Shown here: piece after piece, positions 1 through 7,806 of the stretch
How positions within the stretch are numbered: the first letter of the stretch is position 1
Layout: each line of letters begins with the position of its first letter
Assembly: GCA_019217005.1 (NCBI GenBank)
Contig: JAHBNG010000175.1
Coordinates: forward strand, 1 to 24,971
Length of the DNA stretch: 24,971 bases
Direction of reading: 5' to 3'
Source: Chloroflexi bacterium TSY
GTDB taxonomy: Bacteria; Chloroflexota; Anaerolineae; Caldilineales; Caldilineaceae
Position numbers and translations under genes: made by a program
The notes under the pieces: model-generated
Seen by the model: only the letters and a program-made list of their open reading frames with translations
Databases searched by the model: none
Told to the model about the DNA's origin: nothing

Positions 1-733
1 CAACCCCAAAGGTAAGCGACGATTCTGACAGGATTGCACCGCCCACACCTTGCGTAGCCAGCACAATCACTGGCGTCCAGATGTTGGGCAATAGGTGTCG
101 CAAAATAATACGAGAATGGGACATCCCAATGCAGCGTGCGGCTTCAATGAAGGGCTTTTCGCGCAATGACAGTACCGTCCCACGCACAATGCGGGCATAG
201 CCCACCCAACTTGTGAAGCCCAAGACTAGAATCACGTTCCAGAGGCCAGTACCTAACACAGCCATGATGGCGATGGCCAACAGGATAAAGGGAACGGCTA
301 GCTTGATATCCACCAGCCGCATGATGAGCGTGTCAACGATCCGTCCAAAATAGCCGCTAAGCAATCCCAATGGGACGCCGATTAGTCCGGCCACAATGAC
401 CACCGTAACGCCGACCAACAGCGAAATACGCCCTCCATACATCATACGTGACAGCAGATCTCGCCCCAATGCATCAGTGCCCAACAGATGAAATGTGCCC
501 TCCTCAGACGTAGAAAAGGGTTCCAATTGCACGCGTTTTGGATCTTGATCTTGCGCTGCATACGGTGCAAGGAGGGGTGACAGCAGTGCCATACCGCCGA
601 CGATCAGCAAGACGGCCATACCATAGACTGCACGGCGGCTGTGACCAAAACGCTGCCAGATAGACGCGGTTGGCTTACGTTCGGACGGCTCTGTTGTTTG
701 CAACAAGATAGCTGGCTCTGCTCTGGCTGTCAT
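1..733 (-). CDS. ABC transporter permease, DppC/OppC type (3' end cut by window edge)
   Basis: Inner-membrane permease subunit of a dipeptide/oligopeptide-type ABC importer. I translated the minus strand from the ATG at 731-733: about 244 residues remain open to the window edge. Residues of a cytoplasmic N-terminus are followed by a hydrophobic segment (VYGMAVLLIVGGMALLSPLL), then the DppC hallmark LLGTDALGRDLLSRMMYGGR, several membrane segments, and the EAA loop that contacts the ATPase (EAARCIGMSHSRIILRHLLPN). The gene starts about 20 bases after the stop of the DppB-like gene and is the third gene of the binding protein-DppB-DppC operon. No strong Shine-Dalgarno is visible at this start. 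The ATPase subunits are not in the window and may lie further left. Substrate specificity is not readable; peptides, nickel or sugars are all possible in this family. Confidence 0.93.
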   Translation of the reverse strand, partial: MTARAEPAILLQTTEPSERKPTASIWQRFGHSRRAVYGMAVLLIVGGMALLSPLLAPYAAQDQDPKRVQLEPFSTSEEGTFHLLGTDALGRDLLSRMMYGGRISLLVGVTVVIVAGLIGVPLGLLSGYFGRIVDTLIMRLVDIKLAVPFILLAIAIMAVLGTGLWNVILVLGFTSWVGYARIVRGTVLSLREKPFIEAARCIGMSHSRIILRHLLPNIWTPVIVLATQGVGGAILSESSLTFGV

Positions 734-753
734 GGCTTTATTCTGTGATGTCT

Positions 754-1669
754 CTATTCATAGCGAATCTGCGGATCCAGATAAATATAAAGAATGTCTA
801 CAGCAAGATTGAGAAAGACATAGACGACAGAAATCAGCAAAACTGATGCCTGTACCAGCGGATAGTCGCGGGCGTTGATGGCCTGCAGCGCCAGTCGTCC
901 CACTCCAGGCCAAGATGCTTTCGGTTATTACAGCCCCGCCGAAGAGCGCACCCAACTGTAAGCCAACCACCGTTACTAATGGAATCAGGATGTTACGTAG
1001 CGCATGACGGATCAGGATGACTCGCTCCGTCAGTCCTTTAGCGCGCGCCGTACGCACATAGTCCTCATTCATCACGTCCAACATGCCGGACCGCACCAGA
1101 CGCGTGATCAGCGCCATCAGCACGGAACCAAGCGTGATGGCGGGCAACACAACGTGCCAAATGGTGCCCCGGCCCGATGTGGGAAACCAGTGTAGCGAGA
1201 CCGAGAAGACCAGAATGAGCATAATGCCCAACCAATAGGGTGGAATGGCCTGCCCCAGCATAGCTAAGCTGGTGCCCAAATAATCCCAGATTGTATCGCG
1301 TTTGAGCGCCGAGATCAGCCCCACCGGGATGGCGACGCTCAGCGAGAAGATGAGCGCGGCTGCGGAAAGTTGCAGCGTGGCGGGCATACGATCTAACAAC
1401 ACCTCAAGCGCAGGCTGTTTGAAGAAGAGCGAATCGCCCAGGTCGCCTTGCAGGGCACGCCCCAAGAAGATAGCATACTGCACAGGGATCGGCTTGGTCA
1501 ACCCCCACTTTTCGCGGGCCTCTTCGATCTGTTCTGGTGTTGCGCTCTCGACCAAGAGCAAGGTGGCAGGATCGCCCGGTGCCAGCCTTAAAAGAAAGAA
1601 TACCAGCACCGATACGCCCCACACCACGATGACCGATTGAAGCAAGCGTCGGCGAATATAGGCGCTCAT
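754..1669 (-). pseudogene. ABC transporter permease, DppB/OppB type, frameshifted near its C-terminus
   Basis: Partner permease of the DppC-like protein. It opens with the typical DppB start (MSAYIRRRLLQSVIVVWGVS, then LRLAPGDPA) and carries the EAA loop ARAKGLTERVILIRHALRN. After VITESILAW the open frame becomes nonsense and stops at 758. The other frame continues as PGVGRLALQAINARDYP and ends LYIYLDPQIRYE with a TAG at 754-756, which is the normal DppB C-terminus. The shift sits at about 905-909. A second CCTGG unit in tandem with the existing one (minus strand) would restore the family motif AWPGVGR, so loss of one 5-base repeat unit is the simplest explanation. The start is 3 bases after the binding-protein stop, indicating translational coupling. 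Whether the lesion is real or a sequence error cannot be told here. Confidence 0.88.
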
Positions 1670-1672
1670 GGG

Positions 1673-3226
1673 TTAACCAGAGACACCTACCCCATTCCAG
1701 GGTCGGGTTGTGTCAGGTGAGTAGGCTTCAAATCCTGTGACGCGCCTGCGTACGCCCCAGATGTTTTCTTGCCGATAGAGCTGGATTTCCACGGCCTCAT
1801 CGTAGACCTGTTTCTGGATACTTCCATAGAGTTCAGCGGCCTTCTCTGGGTTGACTTCTTCACACGCTTGCAAAATCCGCTCTTGAAATTCTGGATTGTT
1901 CCCACCGAAACCGGAACCAAAGATATCGGTGATGTAGAAGACCTTGTATTGGTTGCAGGGGTTGTTGGCCTTCCCGCCCTGTTGCAGCGCCAGATCATAG
2001 CTGCTCGACTTGCGGGCTTCGGTATAAGCACCGGGTTCCAAGAATTGCAGATCCACTTCAAAACCAATCTCCTGTAGCGCACCAGCAACATATTCCATCA
2101 CCTCTTTGCCCTTGGCAAACCAGAAGGGGTGGGCCTTGACCTCAATTTGGGTGCCTGGGGCAACGCCCGCTTTGTCCAAGAGTCGTCGCGCCTCTTCCGG
2201 ATCATAGGGGATCGGTTCCAGACCGGCGTCGTAGCCGACCGTGCCTTCAGGAATATGCCCACCAATAACTTGACCAGCTTTCACGATATTATTCACCAAC
2301 GCCTCACGGTCGATGGCATAATTGACCGCCCAACGTGCGTCTGGGTTGTCGAAGGGCGGTCGATTGGTCTGGGTGAGCAGATAGAGATGGTCCAGCGACG
2401 GACGGCGATAGATGGCGATATTCTCATCCTGGCTCAACTCCTCGGCCAGTTCGCCGCTCACATTGGCGATGATATCTACCTCACCGGATCGGAGCGCAGC
2501 TACGCGAGTTGCTTCCTCGCTGATGGGGCGGTAACGCAGACGCTGCACTTGAACCAGATCGGGCTTCCAATAATTTTCATAGGCTTCACCCAACCAATAT
2601 TCACCCTTGATATACTCAAGATGACGGAACGGACCACTGCCGATGGCCTGCTCCCAGAAGTTTTCACCATGCTCTTCGGCCGATTTTTTGGAGAGAATGT
2701 GCTCGGCCATTAGCAGGTTGTAGAGAGGGGCTGGCTTGGCGCAGGTAAAGACCACCGTGGCGGCGTTTGGCGCATCGACGCTGACCAGCAGATCCTTGTG
2801 GGCGGTGGAGTGCTGGAATTCGGGATTGGCTAGAAGACGTTCGTATGTAAACTTGACATCCTCTGCTGTCACGGGCGAGCCATCGTGGAAGGTCGCCCCC
2901 TCATTCATGGTTGCGGTCCAAACCGTGCCATCCTCGTTGCTGCTAAACTCAGTCCCCAGCCAGGGAATTTGTGAACCGTCAGGCGCAATGTCAAAGAGCT
3001 GATCATAGATACAGCGGTTGATCTCACCCTCCATGCGCCCACCGATGAGTTGGGGATCCTGTGTGCGCAAATCATCTCCGCGCGACCAGATGATCTCGCT
3101 GACCGGCTCACTGCTACCAGGGGCCACAACCTGACAGGCTGTGAGCATTTGGGAGAGTAGCGGGAGGCTCAGACCTGCACCCGCGGCCTGCAAAAATCGA
3201 CGACGAGAAATTGAATGTGACGACAT
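1673..3226 (-). CDS. ABC transporter substrate-binding lipoprotein, SBP_bac_5 (DppA/OppA) family, Tat-exported
   Basis: Extracytoplasmic solute receptor of the importer, 517 residues, the usual length for this family. The N-terminus has a twin-arginine motif (SRRRFLQAA, Arg8-Arg10), a hydrophobic stretch and a lipobox LTAC with Cys31 as the likely lipidated residue, so the protein is probably exported folded by Tat and anchored to the membrane. Family features follow: LGTEFSSNEDGTVWTATMN, ATFHDGSPVTAEDVKFTYER, and the C-terminal PDTTRPWNG region. A strong Shine-Dalgarno (AAAGGAGG, 3231-3239 on the minus strand) supports the ATG at 3226. It is first in the operon with two permeases. Ligand unknown: the SBP_5 family binds peptides but also nickel, opines and oligosaccharides. 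Confidence 0.93.
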   Translation of the reverse strand: MSSHSISRRRFLQAAGAGLSLPLLSQMLTACQVVAPGSSEPVSEIIWSRGDDLRTQDPQLIGGRMEGEINRCIYDQLFDIAPDGSQIPWLGTEFSSNEDGTVWTATMNEGATFHDGSPVTAEDVKFTYERLLANPEFQHSTAHKDLLVSVDAPNAATVVFTCAKPAPLYNLLMAEHILSKKSAEEHGENFWEQAIGSGPFRHLEYIKGEYWLGEAYENYWKPDLVQVQRLRYRPISEEATRVAALRSGEVDIIANVSGELAEELSQDENIAIYRRPSLDHLYLLTQTNRPPFDNPDARWAVNYAIDREALVNNIVKAGQVIGGHIPEGTVGYDAGLEPIPYDPEEARRLLDKAGVAPGTQIEVKAHPFWFAKGKEVMEYVAGALQEIGFEVDLQFLEPGAYTEARKSSSYDLALQQGGKANNPCNQYKVFYITDIFGSGFGGNNPEFQERILQACEEVNPEKAAELYGSIQKQVYDEAVEIQLYRQENIWGVRRRVTGFEAYSPDTTRPWNGVGVSG

Positions 3227-3778
3227 TGTCTCCTCCTTTAGATACGCTCATCAGACGAAATTGTGCAAATGAAATATCTTCGCTCTGACCCCACGACGGC
3301 TTGCGCAATTTTCTTAGATGAGCCTTTGGGTATAGAAATGTAGAATCAAGCCGAAAGACATATGCTCATCGCCCGAATGTGTGGAGAAGAGAAGTGAATC
3401 CTGTGAAGAAGACTAGGTTGTGCACTATAGTGCGGGCACATTTGGGAGAGATGAGTCAATGCTCTGGATGGGGGCATTGGTTATGGATATTTTCGCAGCA
3501 TTTGGTCTGGATGTCAAGACGGTAAATTTGTAAGGGACACAAGATGCTTGTTTTATACGAGCTATCATCGGTTATTAATGAATTATTCTTTTATTGTATA
3601 TTACTCACTAAACATTGCCAATAGCCAGGTAGATAGTGTTGTCGAATCCATCAATATTCTACCGCCAATAGTCCATTATAGTGTATTGAATAGACAGGGC
3701 TTTACAGCTTCTTCCTATCCCATTATAATCCTAACAACCTTAAAGTTATTCTGAAGATAGACGACCTTTGGTCGCAAA
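3227..3778. other. Divergent intergenic spacer, AT-rich on its right side
   Basis: About 550 bases between the leftward ABC operon and the rightward dehydrogenase remnant. The part from about 3530 to 3760 is clearly richer in A and T than its surroundings, with GCCAATAG occurring twice (near 3618 and 3664). A small hairpin (CGACC-TTT-GGTCG, 3762-3774) sits just before the dehydrogenase remnant. A 68-codon open frame exists at 3548-3754 but has no recognisable Shine-Dalgarno or family features and I do not call it. I see no RNA gene. Promoters for both flanking units should lie here. Confidence 0.5.
3422..3433. promoter_or_regulatory. Perfect 12-bp palindrome, candidate operator
   Basis: GCACTATAGTGC is a perfect dyad about 195 bases upstream of the binding-protein start and about 345 bases before the dehydrogenase remnant. 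Its centre contains TATAGT, which resembles a -10 hexamer, but I could not find a -35 at the usual distance on the minus strand. A dyad of this length in a divergent spacer is typical of operators for dimeric repressors of transport and catabolic operons. No regulator gene is in the window. Function is inference only. Confidence 0.35.
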
Positions 3779-4618
3779 GTGTGTTCAGCATACCACACGA
3801 CTATTCGAATCAGTGAAGATCATCTGCGAAATTTTATCGAGTGTCTTTTTCAACATCTAGATGTCCCCGCAGTAGATGCTCAAATTGCAGCCGATGTACT
3901 TGTGCGTGCAGACCTGCGCGGCGTCGAAAGCCACGGCATCAACAATCTTTTGCACTATGTGGATGGATTGCGGAATAGGGGATCTGAATCCGCGCCCAAA
4001 CATCACCCATGGCAGCGAAACGCCGGTTACCACATTGATCGATGGCGATAGTGGTTTGGGGTTGGTGGTCAGGGTCAAGGCCATGGACCACTGCATTGCC
4101 AAAGCGCAGGAAAATGGCGTAGACATCGTCACCATGCGCCGTAGCCGTCACTTTGGGATGGCGTCCTATCACGCCATGTGCTGTCTGCCTCACCACATGA
4201 TCGGGATTTCGTTGACCAACAACGCTGGTGTGGCCATTTTGCCCACCGCCGGCATCGAACCCATGTTCTCCACCAATCCGATTAGCGTGGCTGTTCCCAG
4301 CGGCCAGGACATACTCTTTGTGTTGGACATGGCGACGTCGGTGGTGGCCTTTGGCAAAATCGGTGCCGCCTTGTTGAAGGGTGAGAAAATCCCATTCGGC
4401 TGGGCGCTCGACCAAGACGGCCAACCCACCGACGATGCACAAGCTGCGTGGGACAGAATGAAGGCGCTGCCTCTCGGAAGCACACTTGAAGGGAGCAGTC
4501 ATAAAAGGAATCTAATGCCGAAGCGGAGGGGTCGGCCAACGGCATTCCCTATCATTCTGCTTTTGTCGAACAACTGCGCGGGTTGGCACAGGAGTTCGAT
4601 ATTTCGTTTGGGTATTGA
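3779..4618 (+). pseudogene. Ldh2 / malate-lactate dehydrogenase family (NAD(P)-dependent), decayed
   Basis: Remains of a type-2 malate/L-lactate dehydrogenase-family oxidoreductase in three frames. The first block reads TTIRISEDHLRNF and RADLRGVESHGINNLLHYVDGLRN, typical of the family N-terminus. After a one-base shift at about 3975-3981 the second frame carries DLNPRPNITHG, VTMRRSRHFGMASYHA (conserved nucleotide-site His), SLTNNAGV and STNPISVAVP, and runs to LPLGSTLEGSSHK at about 4503. Family members continue there with a YGLAL-type helix, but here the sequence jumps to the family C-terminus, NGIPYHSAFVEQLRGLAQEF, in a third frame, ending at TGA 4616-4618. Roughly 80 codons are missing at this junction. 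A GTG at 3779 is the only evident start and may be a degraded one. The gene cannot make a working enzyme. Confidence 0.85.
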
Positions 4619-4701
4619 CCAGTATCGTGCGGTATCTGTCTCACGAAGCCTCCTGACGACTTAGCCATTCATCAGTGAACTCAGCGTAGCCATTGGCTCT
4701 C

Positions 4702-4811
4702 CTACGCTAGCATGGTTCCCATGACCCAAAAGGGCTGCTTGCCGACGTCATACTCTGCCATTATATGAAGTGTACCGGTTGTTGCATTCACGCGATAAGC
4801 GTTCATTTTGT
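4702..4811 (-). pseudogene. Severed C-terminus of the lactonase-family gene
   Basis: Minus-strand frame starting in the 8-bp duplication CATTTTGT (4804-4811) reads NKMNAYRVNATTGTLHIMAEY, then DVGKQPFWVMGTMLA and TAG at 4702-4704. This is the normal last blade of the lactonase family. Removing the element at 4812-4966 together with one copy of the duplication joins it in frame to the upstream part and gives a protein of 343 residues, the usual family length. It has no start or ribosome binding site of its own. Confidence 0.88.
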
Positions 4812-4966
4812 GGGGTGGTTCAAAATTAGGTTTACACTTTTGATATATAGACAAAAATCTATATGAGACCGTTTTCTCTCTGAGAACCGGCGAAATCAGA
4901 GAATATAAACGTTCTTTCTGTTTCTAAAAGTGTAAACCTATCTATCCAGCTAAAATGAACCACCCC
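4812..4966. mobile_element. 155-bp MITE-like insertion with 8-bp target duplication
   Basis: The element begins GGGGTGGTTCA and ends with its inverted complement TGAACCACCCC. A second matching pair of inner arms (TAGGTTTACACTTTT at 4827-4841 and its complement at 4926-4940) lies inside. It is flanked on both sides by CATTTTGT (4804-4811 and 4967-4974). It encodes no transposase; an internal hairpin with arms ATATAGA/TCTATAT lies near 4845-4864. Excision restores the lactonase frame exactly. From memory, 8-bp duplications and GG-starting ends of this type occur in the IS1595 group, so a related full-length element elsewhere in the genome may have mobilised it; that assignment is tentative. Confidence 0.9.
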
Positions 4967-5896
4967 CATTTTGTTGGCTGCTTCTCCAGCACAGTACAAA
5001 TATGCACCAGTCGGATCAGTGTTGAATGAACGAGGGCTGGCCGGTACTGCAAAGTGGCCAAACGGGCTGAGCGCGCCACCAGCGTCGATATTGTAGCCCA
5101 CAATGCTGTCGTGGCCCCGATTGGAGGCATAGGCCCACCGCCCATTTGGATGCACCTCCACATGAGCCGTAGACCCGCCCTCTGTATAGTCTGCGGGCAA
5201 AGTCGAAATGTGCTGGAATCGCGCAAGTGTCCCCTGTTCGGCATCGAAATGATGGGCGGTCACCGTGTTGCCCTGCTCATTGACGATGTAGGCCACATCC
5301 CCTTGCGGTCGAAAGCAGATATGGCGGGGACCGGTATCGTCGTCGGGTGGTGCCAGTTCGGCGGGATCATTGGGTGAGAGGAGGCCCGACTCGTTATCGA
5401 AGCGAAATTGACTGGTCTTGTTGGTTGGACAGACGTGAGGGACGAAGACAAAGCGATCTCCAGGCGTCGCCAAAACGGCGTGCGCCTTCTCTCCGGTATC
5501 GACATATTGCACAAGCTCCTGAATCGCTCCATCTGCGCCCAACCGGTGGACGGTGATGCCGCCCCCACCGTAGTATGCCGTCAACAGAAAGCGACCCGCG
5601 CGGTCCGTGATGAGATGGGCCGGAATACCGATGCCGGTGTCCACTTTGTTGATGAGCGTCAACTCACCCGAGTCTCTATCGAGACGAAAACTGGCCAGCG
5701 TGGTTGACTCCACATGGGCAACCAGCATGACATTTCCAGACGGATGCAGATAGAGCGCACCAGAGGGACCATGCGCATTGCTGGTCGACCGCAGTTGGAG
5801 CGCACCGGATTGGGGATCCAGGTCGTAGAGCTTGATCTGTTCGTCGCCGGTCAGCGAGACAAAGACAACGGGGAAGCCATTCTTGGTGTCTGTCAT
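4859..5896 (-). CDS. Lactonase-family seven-bladed propeller protein (6-phosphogluconolactonase-like), C-terminus replaced by inserted element
   Basis: Beta-propeller protein of the YbhE/Pgl lactonase family, which hydrolyses sugar lactones or related esters, probably in the cytoplasm since no signal peptide is seen. The start ATG at 5896 has a good Shine-Dalgarno (ACAGGAGC) nine bases upstream. Propeller-type repeats such as HPSGNVMLVAHV, DRAGRFLLTAYYGGG, RPQGDVAYIVNEQGNTV and HPNGRWAYASNRGHDS are seen in order. The frame crosses at AANKM into a 155-bp insertion and ends with 35 foreign residues at 4859. The original last 33 codons (NAYRVNATTGTL to VMGTMLA, TAG at 4702-4704) survive on the other side of the insertion. 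The last blade is therefore lost, and activity is doubtful. Confidence 0.88.
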   Translation of the reverse strand: MTDTKNGFPVVFVSLTGDEQIKLYDLDPQSGALQLRSTSNAHGPSGALYLHPSGNVMLVAHVESTTLASFRLDRDSGELTLINKVDTGIGIPAHLITDRAGRFLLTAYYGGGGITVHRLGADGAIQELVQYVDTGEKAHAVLATPGDRFVFVPHVCPTNKTSQFRFDNESGLLSPNDPAELAPPDDDTGPRHICFRPQGDVAYIVNEQGNTVTAHHFDAEQGTLARFQHISTLPADYTEGGSTAHVEVHPNGRWAYASNRGHDSIVGYNIDAGGALSPFGHFAVPASPRSFNTDPTGAYLYCAGEAANKMGVVHFSWIDRFTLLETERTFIFSDFAGSQRENGLI

Positions 5897-5929
5897 CGTA
5901 TTTAGCTCCTGTGGTGGTGTATAACAGAG

Positions 5930-5999
5930 TATCCTCTTGGTATCGTACCCTCAATTCTATCATGAAAGCCCGCCCACCGCACTCCTGGGCTCATTCGAG
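5930..5999 (-). promoter_or_regulatory. Candidate promoter block of the lactonase gene, shared with the TauD gene
   Basis: This stretch closely matches 23446-23515, upstream of the TauD-type gene. The best core is TAGAATTGAGGG (minus strand; 5948-5959 here, 23467-23478 there), 63 and 65 bases before the two start codons. TAGAAT is a plausible -10 hexamer. The match extends over about 70 bases with scattered differences, more than a core promoter alone would need. It may be a shared promoter plus operator or a duplicated upstream segment. The promoter reading is inference. Confidence 0.45.
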
Positions 6000-6017
6000 C
6001 GGTGTATTTCAGTTTAG

Positions 6018-6158
6018 AAAGTGTTTTAAAAGTCATTCTGAGGAGGCTTTGGGGCCCTGAGTCTTCCGAAGGGACAATCCCTCGCTCCAAGTGCAAAAAG
6101 AAGATTCTTCGCTGCGGTCCTCCACTCAGAATGACACGCTGTGGCACTTTTAAAACAC
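6018..6158. repeat. Imperfect inverted repeat of about 140 bp
   Basis: Left arm GTGTTTTAAAAGT followed by CATTCTGAGGAGG (6021-6044). The complements are CCTCCACTCAGAATG (6119-6133) and ACTTTTAAAACAC (6146-6158), with 12 extra bases between the two right-hand blocks. The interior holds CTGAGTCTTCCGAAGGGAC, a motif echoed near 9448-9467 (CCTGAGTCTTCGAAGGA). It has no coding capacity. It looks like an interspersed palindromic repeat, and the IS701-like element sits just to its right. Confidence 0.6.
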
Positions 6159-6170
6159 GCTCTGAGCTCG

Positions 6171-6206
6171 ACTTTGTACAATTTGGGCACATTAAAAAGT
6201 TAATAA
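6171..6206 (+). repeat. Left terminal inverted repeat of the IS701-like element
   Basis: Starts ACTTTGTACAATTTGGGCAC and continues to TAAAAAGTTAATAA; 29 of 36 positions match the complement of the right end. The sequence just inside it probably holds the transposase promoter. Confidence 0.8.
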
Positions 6207-6275
6207 AGAAGGAACAAAAGGGAAGCTGATGTAAGATAGGAGTGAGAAAACAACTATCAAAGAGAGGAGAGCCCA

Positions 6276-7631
6276 ATGTTCCTTCCAGCAGAAATAATCC
6301 CGTTGTTCGAGAGCTTTCGCCCAGTCTTCACAGAACCGACGTACCAAAAGGCACTGGTCTTGGTGATAGGGACGGTGTTAACGAAGGGAAGACGAACGGT
6401 GACAGCGGCGTTGAGAGTGATGGGATTGGAGCAAGAGGGAGACTGGTCCAAGTATCACCATGTGCTGAATCGAGCAAAGTGGGATGGATTGATGTTGAGC
6501 TATATCTTACTGCACTTGATTGTGGATACGTTTGTGGTCATGGGAGCGCCAGTCGAGATAACGGTAGACGAGACGCTAGAAAGGCGCTGGGGTCCCAAGA
6601 TCAGCAAACGAGGACACTGGCGAGATAGCCTGGCGTCAGGCCGGAAGATGAGCGTAAGCACGAGCGGATTGCGGTGGCTGGTCTTCTGTGTGGTGGTCAA
6701 GTTGCCGTGGAGTGACCTCTACTGGTCAATGCCCTTTCTGAGCGTCTTACTCACAACACCGAAAGTCAGCGAAACGCTCAACCAGCGCCACCGAACAGTG
6801 GCGAAACGAACCATGCAGGTGGTGGCCTGGCTGCGTCGAGCTTTGCCAGGTCGAGAAATCAAGCTCATCGGCGATGGGGCTTACAGTGTGATCGAGTTGG
6901 GCTTGCGCTGTCAATCCCAAGGAGTCACCTTGATTGGGCCTCTGCGCCTGGATGCGCGTCTCTTTGACTATCCACCCTCCCGTTTGAAACCTGACGGCAC
7001 AAAACGACCTGGTCGTCCTCCTGTCGTTGGGCAGCGACTGCCCAAGCTGGAAGATGTTGCCCTCTTCAAAACCACCTGTTGGCACCGCTGCCGCATTGAC
7101 TGGTATGGGGGAGAATCTGAAGTCGTCGACTGGGCCACTGGTATTGCCTTTTGGTACTCTACCGGCACAACTCCGCTCCTTCTGCGCTGGGTTTTAGTCC
7201 GCGATCCCAAAGGCCAAGCTGAGACCGTCGCTTACTTCTCCACCGATATTCATCAGGCTGCCCCCCACATCATCGCTGATTTCGTCAAACGTTGGTCCAT
7301 TGAAGTCTCTTTCGAGGAAGCCAGAGCTCACCTCGGTGTCGAAACTCAGCGCCAGTGGAGTGACTTGGCCATTGAGAGGACTACTCCTGCTCTCTTTGGT
7401 CTTTTCAGCCTTGTCATCTTGATGGCTCATGCCTTCTCTCCTGATGGCTCTATCCCTTTGCCTCAAGCTACTTGGTGTCACAAGACTCACGCCACCTTCC
7501 ATGACCTCCTCTCTCTGGTTCGCCGCCGCTTATGGTGCCATTTCCTTTTCCAGACATCTCACTTTTCACCTGATCTTCGTTTATTCTCTCCCTCTCAGGT
7601 GAACACCTTACTTTCTGCTGTCTGTTATTAA
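6276..7631 (+). CDS. IS701-family-like DDE transposase
   Basis: Transposase of 451 residues that would cut and join the ends of the surrounding insertion sequence. It reads as a DDE (RNase H-like) enzyme of the IS4/IS701 group. The first Asp lies in ITVDETLERRWG (about D98), the second in LIGDGAYS (about D200), and the Glu in KRWSIEVSFEEARAHLG (about E343), with the R-x3-E spacing typical of this group. The N-terminal SKYHHVLNRAKWD segment is typical of IS701 relatives. A Shine-Dalgarno (AGAGGAG) lies six bases before the ATG at 6276. Its frame is intact and both terminal repeats are present. It is the only intact plus-strand gene in the window. Confidence 0.88.
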   Translation: MFLPAEIIPLFESFRPVFTEPTYQKALVLVIGTVLTKGRRTVTAALRVMGLEQEGDWSKYHHVLNRAKWDGLMLSYILLHLIVDTFVVMGAPVEITVDETLERRWGPKISKRGHWRDSLASGRKMSVSTSGLRWLVFCVVVKLPWSDLYWSMPFLSVLLTTPKVSETLNQRHRTVAKRTMQVVAWLRRALPGREIKLIGDGAYSVIELGLRCQSQGVTLIGPLRLDARLFDYPPSRLKPDGTKRPGRPPVVGQRLPKLEDVALFKTTCWHRCRIDWYGGESEVVDWATGIAFWYSTGTTPLLLRWVLVRDPKGQAETVAYFSTDIHQAAPHIIADFVKRWSIEVSFEEARAHLGVETQRQWSDLAIERTTPALFGLFSLVILMAHAFSPDGSIPLPQATWCHKTHATFHDLLSLVRRRLWCHFLFQTSHFSPDLRLFSPSQVNTLLSAVCY

Positions 7632-7660
7632 CTTTTTATGGTGCTTAAAACTTACAAAGT
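7625..7660 (-). repeat. Right terminal inverted repeat of the IS701-like element
   Basis: On the minus strand it starts ACTTTGTAAGTTTTAAGCAC and continues to TAAAAAGTTAATAA. It overlaps the last codons and stop of the transposase gene by seven bases. To its right, 7661-7806 has no gene that I recognise. Confidence 0.8.
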
Positions 7661-7806
7661 CTAGCTTAGGGGCGAGTGTTCAAGACAATGTTCGGGTCGA
7701 GTCTGTCATTGCCGAGTTATTGTATCGGAGAGAATTACTTCGATTGATTGTCTCACACTCCTATATAGCGCGGCCATCTCTGCGACCACTTGGGCAAGTT
7801 CAACCG

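Larger units (their letters stand above)
6171..7660 (+). mobile_element. IS701-family-like insertion sequence, apparently complete
   Basis: A 1,490-bp element holding one transposase gene. Terminal inverted repeats of 36 bp, 29 matching, lie at 6171-6206 and 7625-7660, both starting ACTTTGTA and sharing the inner block TAAAAAGTTAATAA. Flanks are CTCG (6167-6170) and CTAG (7661-7664), three of four positions identical. This fits a 4-bp target duplication with one later change, but is weak alone. The transposase frame is intact, so the element may be active. Confidence 0.82.

Noticed and set aside
3548..3754. 68-codon open frame in AT-rich spacer
   Set aside because: No ribosome site, no recognisable features, and low-complexity AT-rich DNA explains it.
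6242..6628. 128-codon plus-strand frame overlapping the transposase start
   Set aside because: Shadow of the transposase in another frame; the transposase has a clear ribosome site and DDE motifs.
7661..7806. Possible gene remnant between the IS element and the GMC gene
   Set aside because: A short open frame exists but nothing in it matches a family I know.
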